A stretch of 64,000 nt of DNA, from the NCBI RefSeq assembly GCF_003966145.1, contig NZ_RXNR01000021.1, positions 1-64,000 on the forward strand, given 5' to 3'. The notes below the pieces were generated by a model. The model worked only from the letters and a program-made list of their open reading frames with translations, was not told the DNA's origin and ran no database searches. Shown piece after piece: positions 18,110 to 27,008 of this stretch. The first letter of the stretch is position 1, and each line of letters opens with the position of its first letter. This DNA is from Lysinibacillus telephonicus. GTDB lineage: Bacteria; Bacillota; Bacilli; Bacillales_A; Planococcaceae. Both the position numbers and the translations under genes were made by a program.

Positions 18110-18464
18110 TATCACTCTCCTCCAAGTATCGCAAAAAAGTAGATAAGGTATAATGTACAGATTGTACAGACTGTATGAACCTTTTTTTGCTAGTTTCCTT
18201 ATAAAAGGATTGTACAACAAATTGGTTCATCGCATCGACAGCATTATTAATTTGGATTTCATGCATATATTTTGGTCTATTTTGTTGTATCCAAGAAAGA
18301 GCATTTTGCTGCCATTCTATTAATAAAGATTGTATATAATCAGCATGAGGCTTTACTTCGTCAAAAAAGTGAGGTGTTGCGTCAAGTTCACGCTGTCTGT
18401 AAAAGCGACTAATTGACGCATCACACTCTTCTATTAAATGTTTAGTTTGTTCGATTAGTTGCAT
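18096..18464 (-). CDS. yppE: YppE family protein (DUF1798)
   Basis: 122 residues, the size of B. subtilis YppE (about 123) and in the same neighbourhood. The sequence is all-helical with aromatic and basic residues (RFYRQRELDATPHFFDEV). The family adopts a small helical bundle whose function is not established. The gene overlaps the mrfA start by 14 bases, so it is probably co-transcribed with the repair pair. No signal peptide or membrane helix is present. Confidence 0.75.
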   Translation of the reverse strand: MQLIEQTKHLIEECDASISRFYRQRELDATPHFFDEVKPHADYIQSLLIEWQQNALSWIQQNRPKYMHEIQINNAVDAMNQFVVQSFYKETSKKRFIQSVQSVHYTLSTFLRYLEESDNGVK

Positions 18465-18511
18465 TTTTTGTTCCTCTTAATATTTTTAATCTACTTTTAG
18501 TGTACCAAAAA

Positions 18512-18709
18512 CTAATCTAATTCACTAGTAATAGGCGAACAAGCATTCTTTACATGAACTTGCTTTTCTGCTAAGCTTACTTTTTGATAAGTTGTTCCTA
18601 ATTGAGAGAAAAATAGGTCATTCATCATGGCGCGTTCATTCTCGATTTTAGCTGTTATCATACTATCAACACAGTCAATTTGCGAAATGAGCATTTGAAT
18701 TTTGTTCAT
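18512..18709 (-). CDS. Small hypothetical protein, 65 residues (yppD position)
   Basis: The start is set at the ATG at 18707-18709 because AAGGAGG is 7 bases upstream; a preceding ATG two codons earlier is too close to that site. The protein starts MNKIQMLISQIDCVDSMI and is helical and soluble, with two cysteines. It sits upstream of yppE where B. subtilis has the small gene yppD, but I cannot show homology. No motif suggests a function. Confidence 0.6.
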   Translation of the reverse strand: MNKIQMLISQIDCVDSMITAKIENERAMMNDLFFSQLGTTYQKVSLAEKQVHVKNACSPITSELD

Positions 18710-18785
18710 TGTCATTCCTCCTTTTGACTGTATAATTCATTTGAAAATGTCAAATCCCTTTTCGCATGTCAAAACTAGACAATGG

Positions 18786-18815
18786 TTGATAAAACAAGAA
18801 AATTTTCGCTATATT
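18786..18815 (+). promoter_or_regulatory. Putative promoter of recU-ponA
   Basis: TTGATA (18786-18791) and TATATT (18810-18815) are separated by 18 bp and point toward recU. Transcription from here would run through the repeat at 18860-19039 as part of a roughly 275-base 5' leader. Confidence 0.45.
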
Positions 18816-18859
18816 TTTATGTTAAACTTAACTTTGGAATTGGGTATTATTTTAAGAAA

Positions 18860-19039
18860 AGCGCAAGCGCCCGCTTAACCCGCGTCGACATGACTCACAT
18901 CCTGTGAACCCCAAGTGTTGGGCCGACCAAAAACGCCACATTGTGTGGCTTTGTCGGCACTTGCACATCCATATGCGGCGGAAGGCCAGAATCGTTAAGC
19001 TTTTTCAGCTTTCAACCGAGAGGCTAGCTGGCTTGCGCT
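18860..19039 (+). repeat. 180-bp interspersed-repeat-like element with AGCGCAAGC ends
   Basis: AGCGCAAGC at 18860-18868 is mirrored by GCTTGCGCT at 19031-19039, a 9-bp perfect terminal inverted repeat. The interior is much more GC-rich than its surroundings and folds strongly: CAAGT (18913-) with ACTTG (-18963), GCCGAC with GTCGGC, and GCCACA with TGTGGC around a 3-base loop. No coding frame is convincing. AGCGCAAGCGCC-type intergenic repeats are common in Bacillales genomes. A short related sequence is at 24374-24410. Confidence 0.65.
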
Positions 19040-19096
19040 AGGTATTGATTAAAAAAGTTTTAATACTTTCTGATTAAGAAAGAAAGGGTGTTTCTG

Positions 19097-19729
19097 TTGA
19101 TTCATTATCCTAATGGTAAACCGTATAGGCCAAAGTCAAACGAAATACCAAAAATAAAACATACAGGCATTAAAAGAGAAAAGGATGTTTCGTTTAGTAA
19201 CCGGGGAAAAACACTTGAAGATGAAATAAATGAAACGAATAGTTACTATTTAAATCATCAAATTGCTATAATTCATAAGAAACCTGTTCCGGTACAAATC
19301 GTCAAAGTTGAATATCCATCCCGCAGCGCCGCGGTTATACGAGAAGCATACTTCCGCACTCCATCAACTACTGACTATAACGGTGTATGGAATGGATATT
19401 ATATAGATTTTGAAGCAAAAGAAACCGAAAGCAAAACTTCTTTTCCTTTAAAAAATGTGCACCAACATCAGGTAACCCATATGGAAATGGTTACGAATCA
19501 AAAAGGAATAGCATTTACTATTGTACGATTCTCTTCATTAGATCGATATTTTGTCGTCCCTTTTTCAGTACTGCAAGAAGCGTGGACAGTTATGGAGAAT
19601 GGAGGAAGAAAATCCATTCCACTAACAATTTTTGAAAGCAAAGCATATGAAATTCAGCCAGGATATAATCCACGAATTGATTATTTATCAGCAATAGAAA
19701 AAATTATCGTAAATGAGGAAGAAAGATAG
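19097..19729 (+). CDS. recU: Holliday junction resolvase RecU
   Basis: 210 residues from a TTG start, giving MIHYPNGKPY, which aligns with the B. subtilis start MIRYPNGK. AAAGGG lies 8 bases upstream; the GTG three codons earlier overlaps that site. Nuclease core residues are visible: SNRGKTLEDEIN, TTDYNGVWNGYYIDFEAKET with catalytic acids and lysine, and SFPLKNVHQHQ. RecU cuts four-way junctions in recombinational repair and chromosome segregation. ponA follows 23 bases later, the conserved recU-ponA operon. Confidence 0.94.
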   Translation: MIHYPNGKPYRPKSNEIPKIKHTGIKREKDVSFSNRGKTLEDEINETNSYYLNHQIAIIHKKPVPVQIVKVEYPSRSAAVIREAYFRTPSTTDYNGVWNGYYIDFEAKETESKTSFPLKNVHQHQVTHMEMVTNQKGIAFTIVRFSSLDRYFVVPFSVLQEAWTVMENGGRKSIPLTIFESKAYEIQPGYNPRIDYLSAIEKIIVNEEER

Positions 19730-19752
19730 TTTGTTAAAGTGAGGAGATTAAT

Positions 19753-22392
19753 TTGACAGAGAAAAGACGTACACGTGAAGAATTAAAACGTCAACGTGAA
19801 CAACAGAAGAAGTCCCAAAAAAAGCCTATCATGGCATGGATAAAAAGAATTGTAATTGCAGTTTTAATAATAGGAGTAGTTGGTTTAGTTGGAGGGGCTG
19901 GACTTTTTGCATATTATGCTAGTTCGGCACCCGAGCTTGATGAGGAATCATTAAAGGATCCAATTTCTTCAGAGTTTTATGATATGAATGGCGAACTTTT
20001 CGCTACAGTCGGTGCAGAAGACCGAACGTATGTTGAATTTGATGATATACCAGACGAAATGGTAGACGCAATTCTTGCAACTGAGGATGTTCGATTTTTC
20101 GATCACTTCGGAATCGATATTTGGCGACTAGGTAGTGCGGTAATTGCCAATGTCCGACATGGCTTTGGTTCCCAAGGTGCTAGTACGATTACACAGCAAG
20201 TAGTTAAAAACTCATTTTTGAGTAATGATAAAAAATTAAAACGTAAAGCCCAAGAAGCATGGTTAGCCATCCAGTTGGAAAAGCATTATGAAAAAGAAGA
20301 AATTTTTGAAATGTACTTTAATAAAGTGTTAATGTCAGGTACTATTTATGGTTTCGGTACAGCGTCAAAAGCTTTCTTTGGCAAAGAATTAAATGAATTA
20401 GAGTTGGATGAAATGGCATTGCTGGCTGGTATTCCACAAAGTCCAAATAACTACAATCCTTACCGTAATCCGGAAAGAGCTCAAAAACGTCGAGATTTAG
20501 TTTTAGACCTAATGGTTCAACATGGAAAAATTACTGAGGAAGAAGCAGCAGCAGCAAAAGCAATAGACGTTACATCTCGCTTACTTCCAGATGAGGAACG
20601 TCAATCAGTTGGTGGGACAAAATATAATGCATTCCTAGATGTTGTAATCAGTGAGCTTGAAAAAAATGGTGACGGAGAAGCTCTTGCTGAAGGTATTAAA
20701 GTTTATACTACATTAGACCCTAATGCTCAAACAATTGTTGAAGATACGATGAATAACTCTGCAAACTTCCCTACAGAGTCAATTCAGTCTGGTGTTTCAG
20801 TTATCGATACAAAAACAGGTGAAATTAGAGCAATTGGCGGTGGACGCAACTATGGTGCAGAACGAGGATTTAACTATGCATATGATTTAACAACTCGTTC
20901 TCCAGGTTCAACAATTAAACCGCTTTTAGATTATGGTCCAGCCATTGAAAACTTAAAATGGTCTACAGGTCAAACTACTGTTGATGAAAGAATGACCTAT
21001 ACTGGATCAGATAAAGTTATTACAAACTGGGATAATAAATATTTTGGCACTATTACTATTCGAGAAGCACTTTACGCATCTCGAAACGTACCAGCAGTAA
21101 AAACTTTACAAGAGGTTGGAACAGATAAAGCAAAAGAGTTTATTTCAAAATTAGGAATTAATGCAGAAAATATATATGAATCTGATGCAATTGGTGGAGG
21201 TAGTATTACATTAACACCGATTCAAATGTCCGCATCCTTTGCGGCTTTTGGTAATAATGGTATTTATAATGAACCAACAGCTATTAAACACATTGAATAT
21301 CGTGATGGTTCTAAGAAAACTTATAAAACAGATCCAGTTGTTGCCATGGAAGAATATACTGCATATATGGTGACGGATATGTTACGTGATGTTTTAAGCA
21401 ACAAACCAGGTGCTTCTGGTTCTGCGGCAAATGTATCTGGATTAGATATCGCTGGTAAAACTGGTACAACGAACTATGATGCAAAAGAATTTGATCAATA
21501 TGATTTACCAAGCAGCAGTGTTCCTGACTCATGGTTTGCGGGATATACAACGAATTACTCCATTGCTATTTGGAGTGGGTATTCAAAACGTTCGGAGCCA
21601 ATTACAACATGGGATGAACGCCGATTACCGCAAAATTTATTTAGAACAATTCTATCTCAAATTTCAACAAATGTTGAAACGGCTAATTTTACAAAACCAA
21701 ATTCAGTTGTTGAAGCAACAATAGAGGTTGGAACAAATCCACTTAAGCTTGCAAGTGAGTTTACACCAAATGAATTGCGTCGAACAGAATTGTTCGTAAG
21801 AGGAACTGAACCTACTCAAGTTTCAAATGAATATGAACAAATTGAACTAGACGCACCAACTAATCTACAAGCACCTTACAACAAAGAAAGTAACTCAATT
21901 GATTTAACTTGGGAGTTTAATCAAGATCTGAAAGATACTAAGGTTTCATTTGAAGTGGCAATGACTGTTGATAACGGAGAACCGATTGTAATAGCAACAA
22001 CTGAAAATAAACAAACATCCGTTCCAAACATTGAACCTGGTCGAAATTACACATTCTCAGTAACAGCTGTAGCAGAAGATGTTCGAAGTGAACCAGCAAC
22101 GGTTTCAATATTTATTGAAAATACGGTTGATGAGCCTGAGATTGAAATGCCAGACGGAGAATTCGGAGAAGACTTTGATATTGGCAATGAAGGCAATGGC
22201 AATAATGGGAATGGTAATGGAAACTGGAATAACGGTAACGGTAACGGAAATGGTAATGGTAATGGTAATGGCAACGGAAATGGTAATGGAAATAATAATG
22301 GCGATGAAGACTGGTTTAATCCTGAAGATGGTGGTGGAGAGATAGAATACCCTACCGATCCAAATTATCAGTCATCAACAAATGAATGGTAA
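19753..22392 (+). CDS. ponA: Class A penicillin-binding protein PBP1
   Basis: 879 residues from a TTG start with GAGGAG upstream. A basic cytoplasmic tail is followed by one membrane helix (about 32-56). The glycosyltransferase domain has catalytic Glu111 in TEDVRFFDHFG and GASTITQQ. The transpeptidase domain has Ser386 in STIK, SRN at 443-445 and KTG at 569-571. A fibronectin III-like domain occupies about 700-780, and an Asn/Gly repeat tail about 811-851. The enzyme polymerises and cross-links peptidoglycan at the membrane. Its partner GpsB is also encoded here. The Asn-Gly tail comes from short tandem codon repeats (22183-22308) and is probably variable in length. Confidence 0.95.
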   Translation: MTEKRRTREELKRQREQQKKSQKKPIMAWIKRIVIAVLIIGVVGLVGGAGLFAYYASSAPELDEESLKDPISSEFYDMNGELFATVGAEDRTYVEFDDIPDEMVDAILATEDVRFFDHFGIDIWRLGSAVIANVRHGFGSQGASTITQQVVKNSFLSNDKKLKRKAQEAWLAIQLEKHYEKEEIFEMYFNKVLMSGTIYGFGTASKAFFGKELNELELDEMALLAGIPQSPNNYNPYRNPERAQKRRDLVLDLMVQHGKITEEEAAAAKAIDVTSRLLPDEERQSVGGTKYNAFLDVVISELEKNGDGEALAEGIKVYTTLDPNAQTIVEDTMNNSANFPTESIQSGVSVIDTKTGEIRAIGGGRNYGAERGFNYAYDLTTRSPGSTIKPLLDYGPAIENLKWSTGQTTVDERMTYTGSDKVITNWDNKYFGTITIREALYASRNVPAVKTLQEVGTDKAKEFISKLGINAENIYESDAIGGGSITLTPIQMSASFAAFGNNGIYNEPTAIKHIEYRDGSKKTYKTDPVVAMEEYTAYMVTDMLRDVLSNKPGASGSAANVSGLDIAGKTGTTNYDAKEFDQYDLPSSSVPDSWFAGYTTNYSIAIWSGYSKRSEPITTWDERRLPQNLFRTILSQISTNVETANFTKPNSVVEATIEVGTNPLKLASEFTPNELRRTELFVRGTEPTQVSNEYEQIELDAPTNLQAPYNKESNSIDLTWEFNQDLKDTKVSFEVAMTVDNGEPIVIATTENKQTSVPNIEPGRNYTFSVTAVAEDVRSEPATVSIFIENTVDEPEIEMPDGEFGEDFDIGNEGNGNNGNGNGNWNNGNGNGNGNGNGNGNGNGNGNNNGDEDWFNPEDGGGEIEYPTDPNYQSSTNEW

Positions 22393-22409
22393 AATAGTGG
22401 GAATTCAAA

Positions 22410-22449
22410 AAAAACACAATTCAGATTCAGTTCTGAATTGTGTTTTTTA
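22410..22449 (+). terminator. Terminator of recU-ponA
   Basis: A 15-bp perfect stem (22410-22424 with 22433-22447, core AACACAATTCAG) is followed by a T-run. It can also serve the minus strand because of the A-run on its left side. Confidence 0.85.
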
Positions 22450-22487
22450 TTATAATGATTTATTTGACCTTTATACATTCTAATATT

Positions 22488-22521
22488 AAATAAGCCATCT
22501 CATAAGGGAGATGGCTTATTT
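22488..22521 (-). terminator. Terminator of the dnaD-nth-ypoC operon
   Basis: A 13-bp perfect stem AAATAAGCCATCT (22488-22500) / AGATGGCTTATTT (22509-22521) abuts the ypoC stop codon on the minus strand, followed by AT-rich sequence. Confidence 0.75.
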
Positions 22522-22874
22522 TAGTTCGATTTAATTCTTAAACGGGCAAGACGCTTTTTCAGTTCTTTAAACAATTCATCTAATTGCCGATAGCATGCAT
22601 ATTGCCCTGGTCTTGCTTTAATAAATAACAATCTTTCCATGCCATTGATCGGCATTACTTCATATTGTCCGGCTACATTGATTGTTGGTTCTTCAATTTC
22701 TGAACAGTCAATAATACATTGCTCGAATAAAGCAATCCCCTTTTCCATTAGTTTTTTCGCATCGTCATTTCGTTGATCATGTGCATGGTGAATTTGTTCG
22801 CTTAAATGATTCCATTTTTCAAAATAAGGCTCAACTTTTTCTTTTTGAATCGCTTCATTTCTCGCTTTGATCAA
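22521..22874 (-). CDS. ypoC: YpoC-like protein
   Basis: 117 residues from a TTG start with GGTGA close upstream; it overlaps the end of nth by 20 bases. The protein is helical with the pattern PYFEKWNHL near the start and YELF/LKKRLARL-like helices near the end. It occupies the ypoC position of B. subtilis (dnaD-nth-ypoC), though it is shorter than the B. subtilis protein (about 165). The function of the family is unknown. The assignment rests mostly on synteny. Confidence 0.65.
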   Translation of the reverse strand: MIKARNEAIQKEKVEPYFEKWNHLSEQIHHAHDQRNDDAKKLMEKGIALFEQCIIDCSEIEEPTINVAGQYEVMPINGMERLLFIKARPGQYACYRQLDELFKELKKRLARLRIKSN

Positions 22875-23529
22875 TTTTCACCAACCCCTTTTTCATGCGC
22901 TTTTGCCCTTCTCTACAATCATCTAGCAAAGGACATACATGACATTGAGGATTTTGTGCTTTGCAATGATAACGTCCGAAAAAGATTAATTGATGATGCG
23001 TTTTTGACCATTTCTCTTTCGGTGTTTTTTTCATCACTGTTTCTTCTACTTCTAATACAGAATCTTTTAAACGGCATAAACCAAGTCTTTTTGTAACTCG
23101 TTCAACATGTGTATCAACAGCTAATGCAGGTATATTAAACGCTACAGATAAAACTACATTAGCAGTTTTGCGCCCTACTCCTGGAAGTGTAACTAACTGC
23201 TCACGACTTTGTGGAATTTCACCATGAAAATCTTTGATTAATATTTCACATAAAGCCTGAATGTTTTTTGCCTTATTTCGGTACAAACCTATTGAACGTA
23301 TATCATTCTGTAATTCTTCTAAAGAGACGGCTAAATAATCCTCTGGTGTTTTATATTTTTGAAATAAATTTTTTGTTACTTTGTTTACAAGTGCATCTGT
23401 ACATTGTGCTGACAATAGTGTTGCGATTGTTAATTCAAACGGGTTGTCATGGACGAGCTCACAATGTGCATTAGGAAACATCCTATCCATTTCTTCTAAG
23501 CAATGTTCCCATTGTTTTTTCGTAAGCAC
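22855..23529 (-). CDS. nth: Endonuclease III, DNA glycosylase/AP lyase
   Basis: 224 residues from GTG at 23527-23529, preferred because AGGGGG lies 7 bases upstream and it gives family length; a TTG 11 codons earlier would overlap dnaD. The helix-hairpin-helix motif LPGVGRKTA holds catalytic Lys121, and Asp139 lies in AVDTHVERV. The C-terminal [4Fe-4S] ligands are Cys189, 196, 199 and 205 (C-x6-C-x2-C-x5-C). The enzyme removes oxidised pyrimidines and nicks abasic sites in base excision repair. It lies between dnaD and ypoC as in other Bacilli. Confidence 0.95.
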   Translation of the reverse strand: MLTKKQWEHCLEEMDRMFPNAHCELVHDNPFELTIATLLSAQCTDALVNKVTKNLFQKYKTPEDYLAVSLEELQNDIRSIGLYRNKAKNIQALCEILIKDFHGEIPQSREQLVTLPGVGRKTANVVLSVAFNIPALAVDTHVERVTKRLGLCRLKDSVLEVEETVMKKTPKEKWSKTHHQLIFFGRYHCKAQNPQCHVCPLLDDCREGQKRMKKGLVKIDQSEK

Positions 23530-23540
23530 AGCAAAACCCC

Positions 23541-24260
23541 CTATTCCCTTTCTTCTAGCCAATTATAAAATGAAACTTTATGTGTATTTTCTGTTGCTGG
23601 TTTTGTTTTAGGCTGTACAGTAGTCGTTTTATTGTAAAATTGCTCTGTATGCTTCTCAACTTGTTTAATTGATGTAATGTTTTTCTTTTTCCACTCAAAC
23701 AAAATGCGGTCAATGTAACGGAAGGAGAGTTTACTTGCTAAAACGGCTTCTTTTAGTGCTGCTTTAATAATAGATGGTGAATGACGATCAGCATCCAACC
23801 ACATTGAAATCGTTTCAATTTCCATTGGAGACAACAGCCGGCCAAATTCCTGTTCAAATATTTTAAAAATTTCACCTTCCTCATTTTTTTGAGCTTGAAT
23901 TTCTTCATTGATCGTAGAACTTTCAATGAAATCCATTATTCTTTCCCAAAGAGGATAAATAGAGTATTTTTCATATAGCTTGCCATGTATATCGACACCT
24001 TGAGTAATTTCTAAAAATCCTTTTTGCATAAGACGTTGTAGCTTTAATGTTATATCGTTCTCGTTAAAGTGTAGTCTCTGCGCGAGATCATTTGGGGTTG
24101 GAAAGTCGTTTCTTTCTGATTGAAAAGCTAACAGATGTAACAAAAGAAGCGCTTCATCATCTTGTATATTTAACTTTTTATAATGCTGAAAAAAAAGCTG
24201 AGGAATTGCAACATTCCCCTGCTCTATCCATAAATGGAGTCGCTTATTTTTTTCATTCAA
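23541..24260 (-). CDS. dnaD: Primosomal/replication initiation protein DnaD
   Basis: 239 residues. The N-terminal winged-helix DDBH1 domain spans about 1-115. The C-terminal DDBH2 region ends with the YxxxIxxxWxxx-type motif, here SFRYIDRILFEWKKKNI (about 180-196), which binds DNA. DnaD loads at oriC and restarting forks and remodels DNA with DnaB/DnaI. The nth start follows 11 bases after the stop. The start codon ATG at 24258-24260 keeps the usual DnaD N-terminus. Confidence 0.9.
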   Translation of the reverse strand: MNEKNKRLHLWIEQGNVAIPQLFFQHYKKLNIQDDEALLLLHLLAFQSERNDFPTPNDLAQRLHFNENDITLKLQRLMQKGFLEITQGVDIHGKLYEKYSIYPLWERIMDFIESSTINEEIQAQKNEEGEIFKIFEQEFGRLLSPMEIETISMWLDADRHSPSIIKAALKEAVLASKLSFRYIDRILFEWKKKNITSIKQVEKHTEQFYNKTTTVQPKTKPATENTHKVSFYNWLEERE

Positions 24261-24342
24261 TGCTAAGACTCCCTTCTTTTTTAAACTAGTCTTGATGTAA
24301 GTAAAGCTTCTTAGCTAGAATACCCTTTACTCTAAAGGAAAA

Positions 24343-24366
24343 CGTCCGCTGTTAACGGACGCTTTT
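24343..24366 (-). terminator. Hairpin terminator after asnS
   Basis: CGTCCG (24343-24348) pairs with CGGACG (24356-24361) around a GTTAAC-containing loop. TTTT follows on the minus strand and CTTTTT on the plus strand, so it can work both ways. It separates asnS from dnaD. Confidence 0.6.
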
Positions 24367-24373
24367 TCGTTAT

Positions 24374-24410
24374 GAAAGCGCAGCGACAAATATCAAGGCG
24401 CTTCCGCTTA
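24374..24410. repeat. Short inverted repeat related to the AGCGCAAGC element
   Basis: GAAAGCGCAGCG on the left and CGCTTCCGCTT on the right form an imperfect inverted repeat around CAAATATCAAGG. The AAGCGCAGCG/AAGCGGAAGCG ends resemble the 18860-19039 element, so this may be an internally deleted copy. It abuts the asnS stop. Confidence 0.4.
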
Positions 24411-24416
24411 TTATTA

Positions 24417-25712
24417 TTATGGATAAAGTCTATTAAGAAGTCTAGGGAATGGAATACATTCACGAACGTGCTCTGCTCCACTAATCCATGCAACAGTACG
24501 TTCCAATCCTAAACCGAATCCAGAGTGAGGAACAGATCCCTGCTTGCGTAAATCTAAATACCAAGCATACGCATCCTCATCTAGTTTATGTTCTTCTAAT
24601 CGTTGTTTTAATAAATCAAAATCGTGAATTCGCTCAGAGCCGCCAATAATTTCACCATAACCTTCTGGCGCAATTAAATCTGCACATAAAACGACATCCT
24701 CACGCTCTGGATGCGGTTGCATATAAAATGGCTTAATTCCAACTGGGTAGCACGTAATAAATACAGGTTTATCAAAGCTTTCAGCTATAGCAGTTTCATG
24801 CGGCGCGCCAAAATCGTCGCCCCACTGGATGTCAGTAAATCCTTTTTCGTGTAGGAACTTAATCGCATCATCATATGAAATACGTGGGAATGGCGCTTTA
24901 ATATTCTCTAATTTTGAAGTATCGCGGCCAAGACGCTCTAATTCGATTTTGCAATTTTTTAGTACAGATTGAACAATAAAGGAAACATATTGTTCTTGTA
25001 CTTCTAAATTCTCTTCGAACTCAACAAAGGCCATTTCTGGCTCAATCATCCAAAACTCAATTAAGTGGCGTCGAGTTTTTGATTTTTCTGCACGGAATGT
25101 TGGACCAAAAGAAAATACTTTTCCTAAAGCCATAGCCGCGGCTTCCATATAAAGTTGACCTGATTGTGAAAGGTACGCATCCTCGTCAAAATATTTTGTA
25201 TGGAATAGCTCTGAAGTTCCTTCTGGAGCAGAACCTGTCAAAATAGGCGGATCAATTTTAACAAAACCGTTATTGTTGAAAAATTCGTATGTTGCGCGAA
25301 TGATTTCATTTCGAATTTTCATAATTGCGTGCTGTTTACGGGAACGCAGCCAAAGGTGACGGTTGTCCATTAAGAACTCTACACCGTGTTCTTTAGGCGT
25401 AATTGGGTAATCCACTGCTTCATGAATTACTTCGATATTTGTAACAGCAAGTTCACAGCCAAAGCTTGAACGTGTGTCCTCTTTAACAACACCTGTAATG
25501 TACATCGAAGTTTCTTGAGTTAAACCTTTTGCTGTTGCAAATAATTCTTCCCCAACTTCTTCTTTAACAATTACCCCCTGTACAAAGCCAGAGCCATCTC
25601 GTAATTGTAAAAAAGCAATTTTTCCACTTGAACGTTTGTTTGATAACCAAACACCTAATTTTACAGTTTCGCCAATATGATTTGGCATTTCTTGAATCAT
25701 TATTTTTTTCAT
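24417..25712 (-). CDS. asnS: Asparaginyl-tRNA synthetase
   Basis: 431 residues. The N-terminal OB-fold anticodon-binding domain (about 15-105, with ANKRSSGK-like [17 protein letters not shown]) is followed by a class II catalytic core. Motif 2 is [17 protein letters not shown] and motif 3 is [10 protein letters not shown]. Length and sequence match B. subtilis AsnS (430). It charges tRNA-Asn in the cytoplasm. It follows aspB, which can supply aspartate. A perfect 40-bp palindrome lies in the aspB-asnS gap. GGAGGAAC precedes the ATG. No T-box elements are visible upstream. Confidence 0.96.
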   Translation of the reverse strand: MKKIMIQEMPNHIGETVKLGVWLSNKRSSGKIAFLQLRDGSGFVQGVIVKEEVGEELFATAKGLTQETSMYITGVVKEDTRSSFGCELAVTNIEVIHEAVDYPITPKEHGVEFLMDNRHLWLRSRKQHAIMKIRNEIIRATYEFFNNNGFVKIDPPILTGSAPEGTSELFHTKYFDEDAYLSQSGQLYMEAAAMALGKVFSFGPTFRAEKSKTRRHLIEFWMIEPEMAFVEFEENLEVQEQYVSFIVQSVLKNCKIELERLGRDTSKLENIKAPFPRISYDDAIKFLHEKGFTDIQWGDDFGAPHETAIAESFDKPVFITCYPVGIKPFYMQPHPEREDVVLCADLIAPEGYGEIIGGSERIHDFDLLKQRLEEHKLDEDAYAWYLDLRKQGSVPHSGFGLGLERTVAWISGAEHVRECIPFPRLLNRLYP

Positions 25713-25742
25713 ATTGTTCCTCCAACAAAGAACTAATTATAG

Positions 25743-25782
25743 TAGATTGTAAACAAGCTAAATTTAGCTTGTTTACAATCTA
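25743..25782. repeat. Perfect 40-bp palindrome between aspB and asnS
   Basis: TAGATTGTAAACAAGCTAAA at 25743-25762 is followed at once by its exact reverse complement to 25782, with no spacer. On the transcribed (minus) strand no T-run follows, so it is not a standard terminator for aspB. It could be an RNA processing or stability hairpin, a terminator for plus-strand transcription (a TTTGTATTT stretch follows), or a protein site. Confidence 0.8.
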
Positions 25783-25800
25783 TTTGTATTTAACAAAAAA

Positions 25801-26997
25801 TTAGTCTTGCCATTTTGATTTCACATAATTGTCCATTCGTCTCACTGCTTCTTCAAGTAATTCTAAAGATGTCGCATAGCTTAGACGAATTGTTGATGGT
25901 ACACCAAAGCCTGATCCAGGTACTACCGCAACATTTGCTTCAGTTAATAAAGCACTAACAAAATCATCTACAGAATCAAAGCCTGTTTTTAAAGCAGCCT
26001 CTGATACATCAGGAAGCAGATAAAATGCACCTTGTGGTTTTAATACTTTAAATCCAGGAATCGCACTTAATTTTGGATAGATTACCTCTAAACGAGATTC
26101 AAAAGCACGTCTCATCTCTTCAACAGAATCCTGTGGTCCATTATATGCTTCAATTGTTGCATATTGAGAAGTAGTTGTTGGGTTTGAAGTTGAGTGAGAG
26201 GCTAAATCCGTCATAGACTTAATAATTTCAGCATTACCTGCTGCATATCCGATACGCCATCCTGTCATAGAGTGAGATTTAGCTACACCATTTACAACAA
26301 TTGTTTGCGTCTTTACTTCATCAGAAAGCTGTGCAATGGAGAAATGTTCTAGTCCATTGTATAAAAGCTTTTCATAAATTTCATCTGATACGATTAGAAT
26401 ATCTTTTTCAACTGCAACTGATGCCAGTTCTGTCAGTTCTTCACGAGAATAAACCATACCGGAAGGATTGCTTGGTGAATTGATAATGACAGCTTTTGTT
26501 TTATCCGTAATCGCATTGCGTAATTGTTCTGCTGTAATTTTGTAATTCTGTTCACTTGTACTTTCAACGAAAACGGGTATACCGCCTGCTAATTTTACCT
26601 GTTCAGGATAAGAAACCCAATAAGGGGCTGGAATAATTACTTCATCACCCTCGTTTAAAATAACTTGGAACAGCGTGTAAAGAACATGCTTTGCTCCTAT
26701 CCCAACAATAATCTCATTTGGTTTATATGATAAATGATTATCGCGTGATAATTTGTCGATTATAGCTTGCTTTAATGCCGGAAGACCTCCAGCAGGTGTA
26801 TATTTTGTAAAGCCTTTCGCCATTGATTGTGCTGCAGCATCAAGGATATTTTGTGGTGTATTAAAGTCAGGTTCACCTGCACCTAATCCGATAACATCAA
26901 TACCTTGTGCCTTTAATTCTTTTGCTTTTGCAGTAATAGCTAGTGTTGAAGATGGTGTTAAAGTTTTTACACGATTTGCCAATAAATCTCTCATCAA
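25801..26997 (-). CDS. aspB: Aspartate aminotransferase
   Basis: 398 residues, fold-type I PLP enzyme of the class I aminotransferases. The PLP lysine is Lys240 in AKSHSMTGWRIG. SPSNPSG (174-180) and SDEIYEKL carry further cofactor contacts, and an arginine near the C-terminus (RLSYATS) binds the carboxylate. It interconverts oxaloacetate/glutamate and aspartate/2-oxoglutarate. GAGGAG precedes two adjacent ATG codons, either of which could start the protein. It sits in the dinG-ypmB-aspB-asnS cluster, as in B. subtilis. Confidence 0.93.
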   Translation of the reverse strand: MMRDLLANRVKTLTPSSTLAITAKAKELKAQGIDVIGLGAGEPDFNTPQNILDAAAQSMAKGFTKYTPAGGLPALKQAIIDKLSRDNHLSYKPNEIIVGIGAKHVLYTLFQVILNEGDEVIIPAPYWVSYPEQVKLAGGIPVFVESTSEQNYKITAEQLRNAITDKTKAVIINSPSNPSGMVYSREELTELASVAVEKDILIVSDEIYEKLLYNGLEHFSIAQLSDEVKTQTIVVNGVAKSHSMTGWRIGYAAGNAEIIKSMTDLASHSTSNPTTTSQYATIEAYNGPQDSVEEMRRAFESRLEVIYPKLSAIPGFKVLKPQGAFYLLPDVSEAALKTGFDSVDDFVSALLTEANVAVVPGSGFGVPSTIRLSYATSLELLEEAVRRMDNYVKSKWQD

Positions 26998-27008
26998 AAT
27001 CTACTCCT

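Noticed and set aside
25713-25800. T-box leader for asnS
   Set aside because: The gap is under 90 bases and contains only the palindrome; no specifier loop or antiterminator motif is present.
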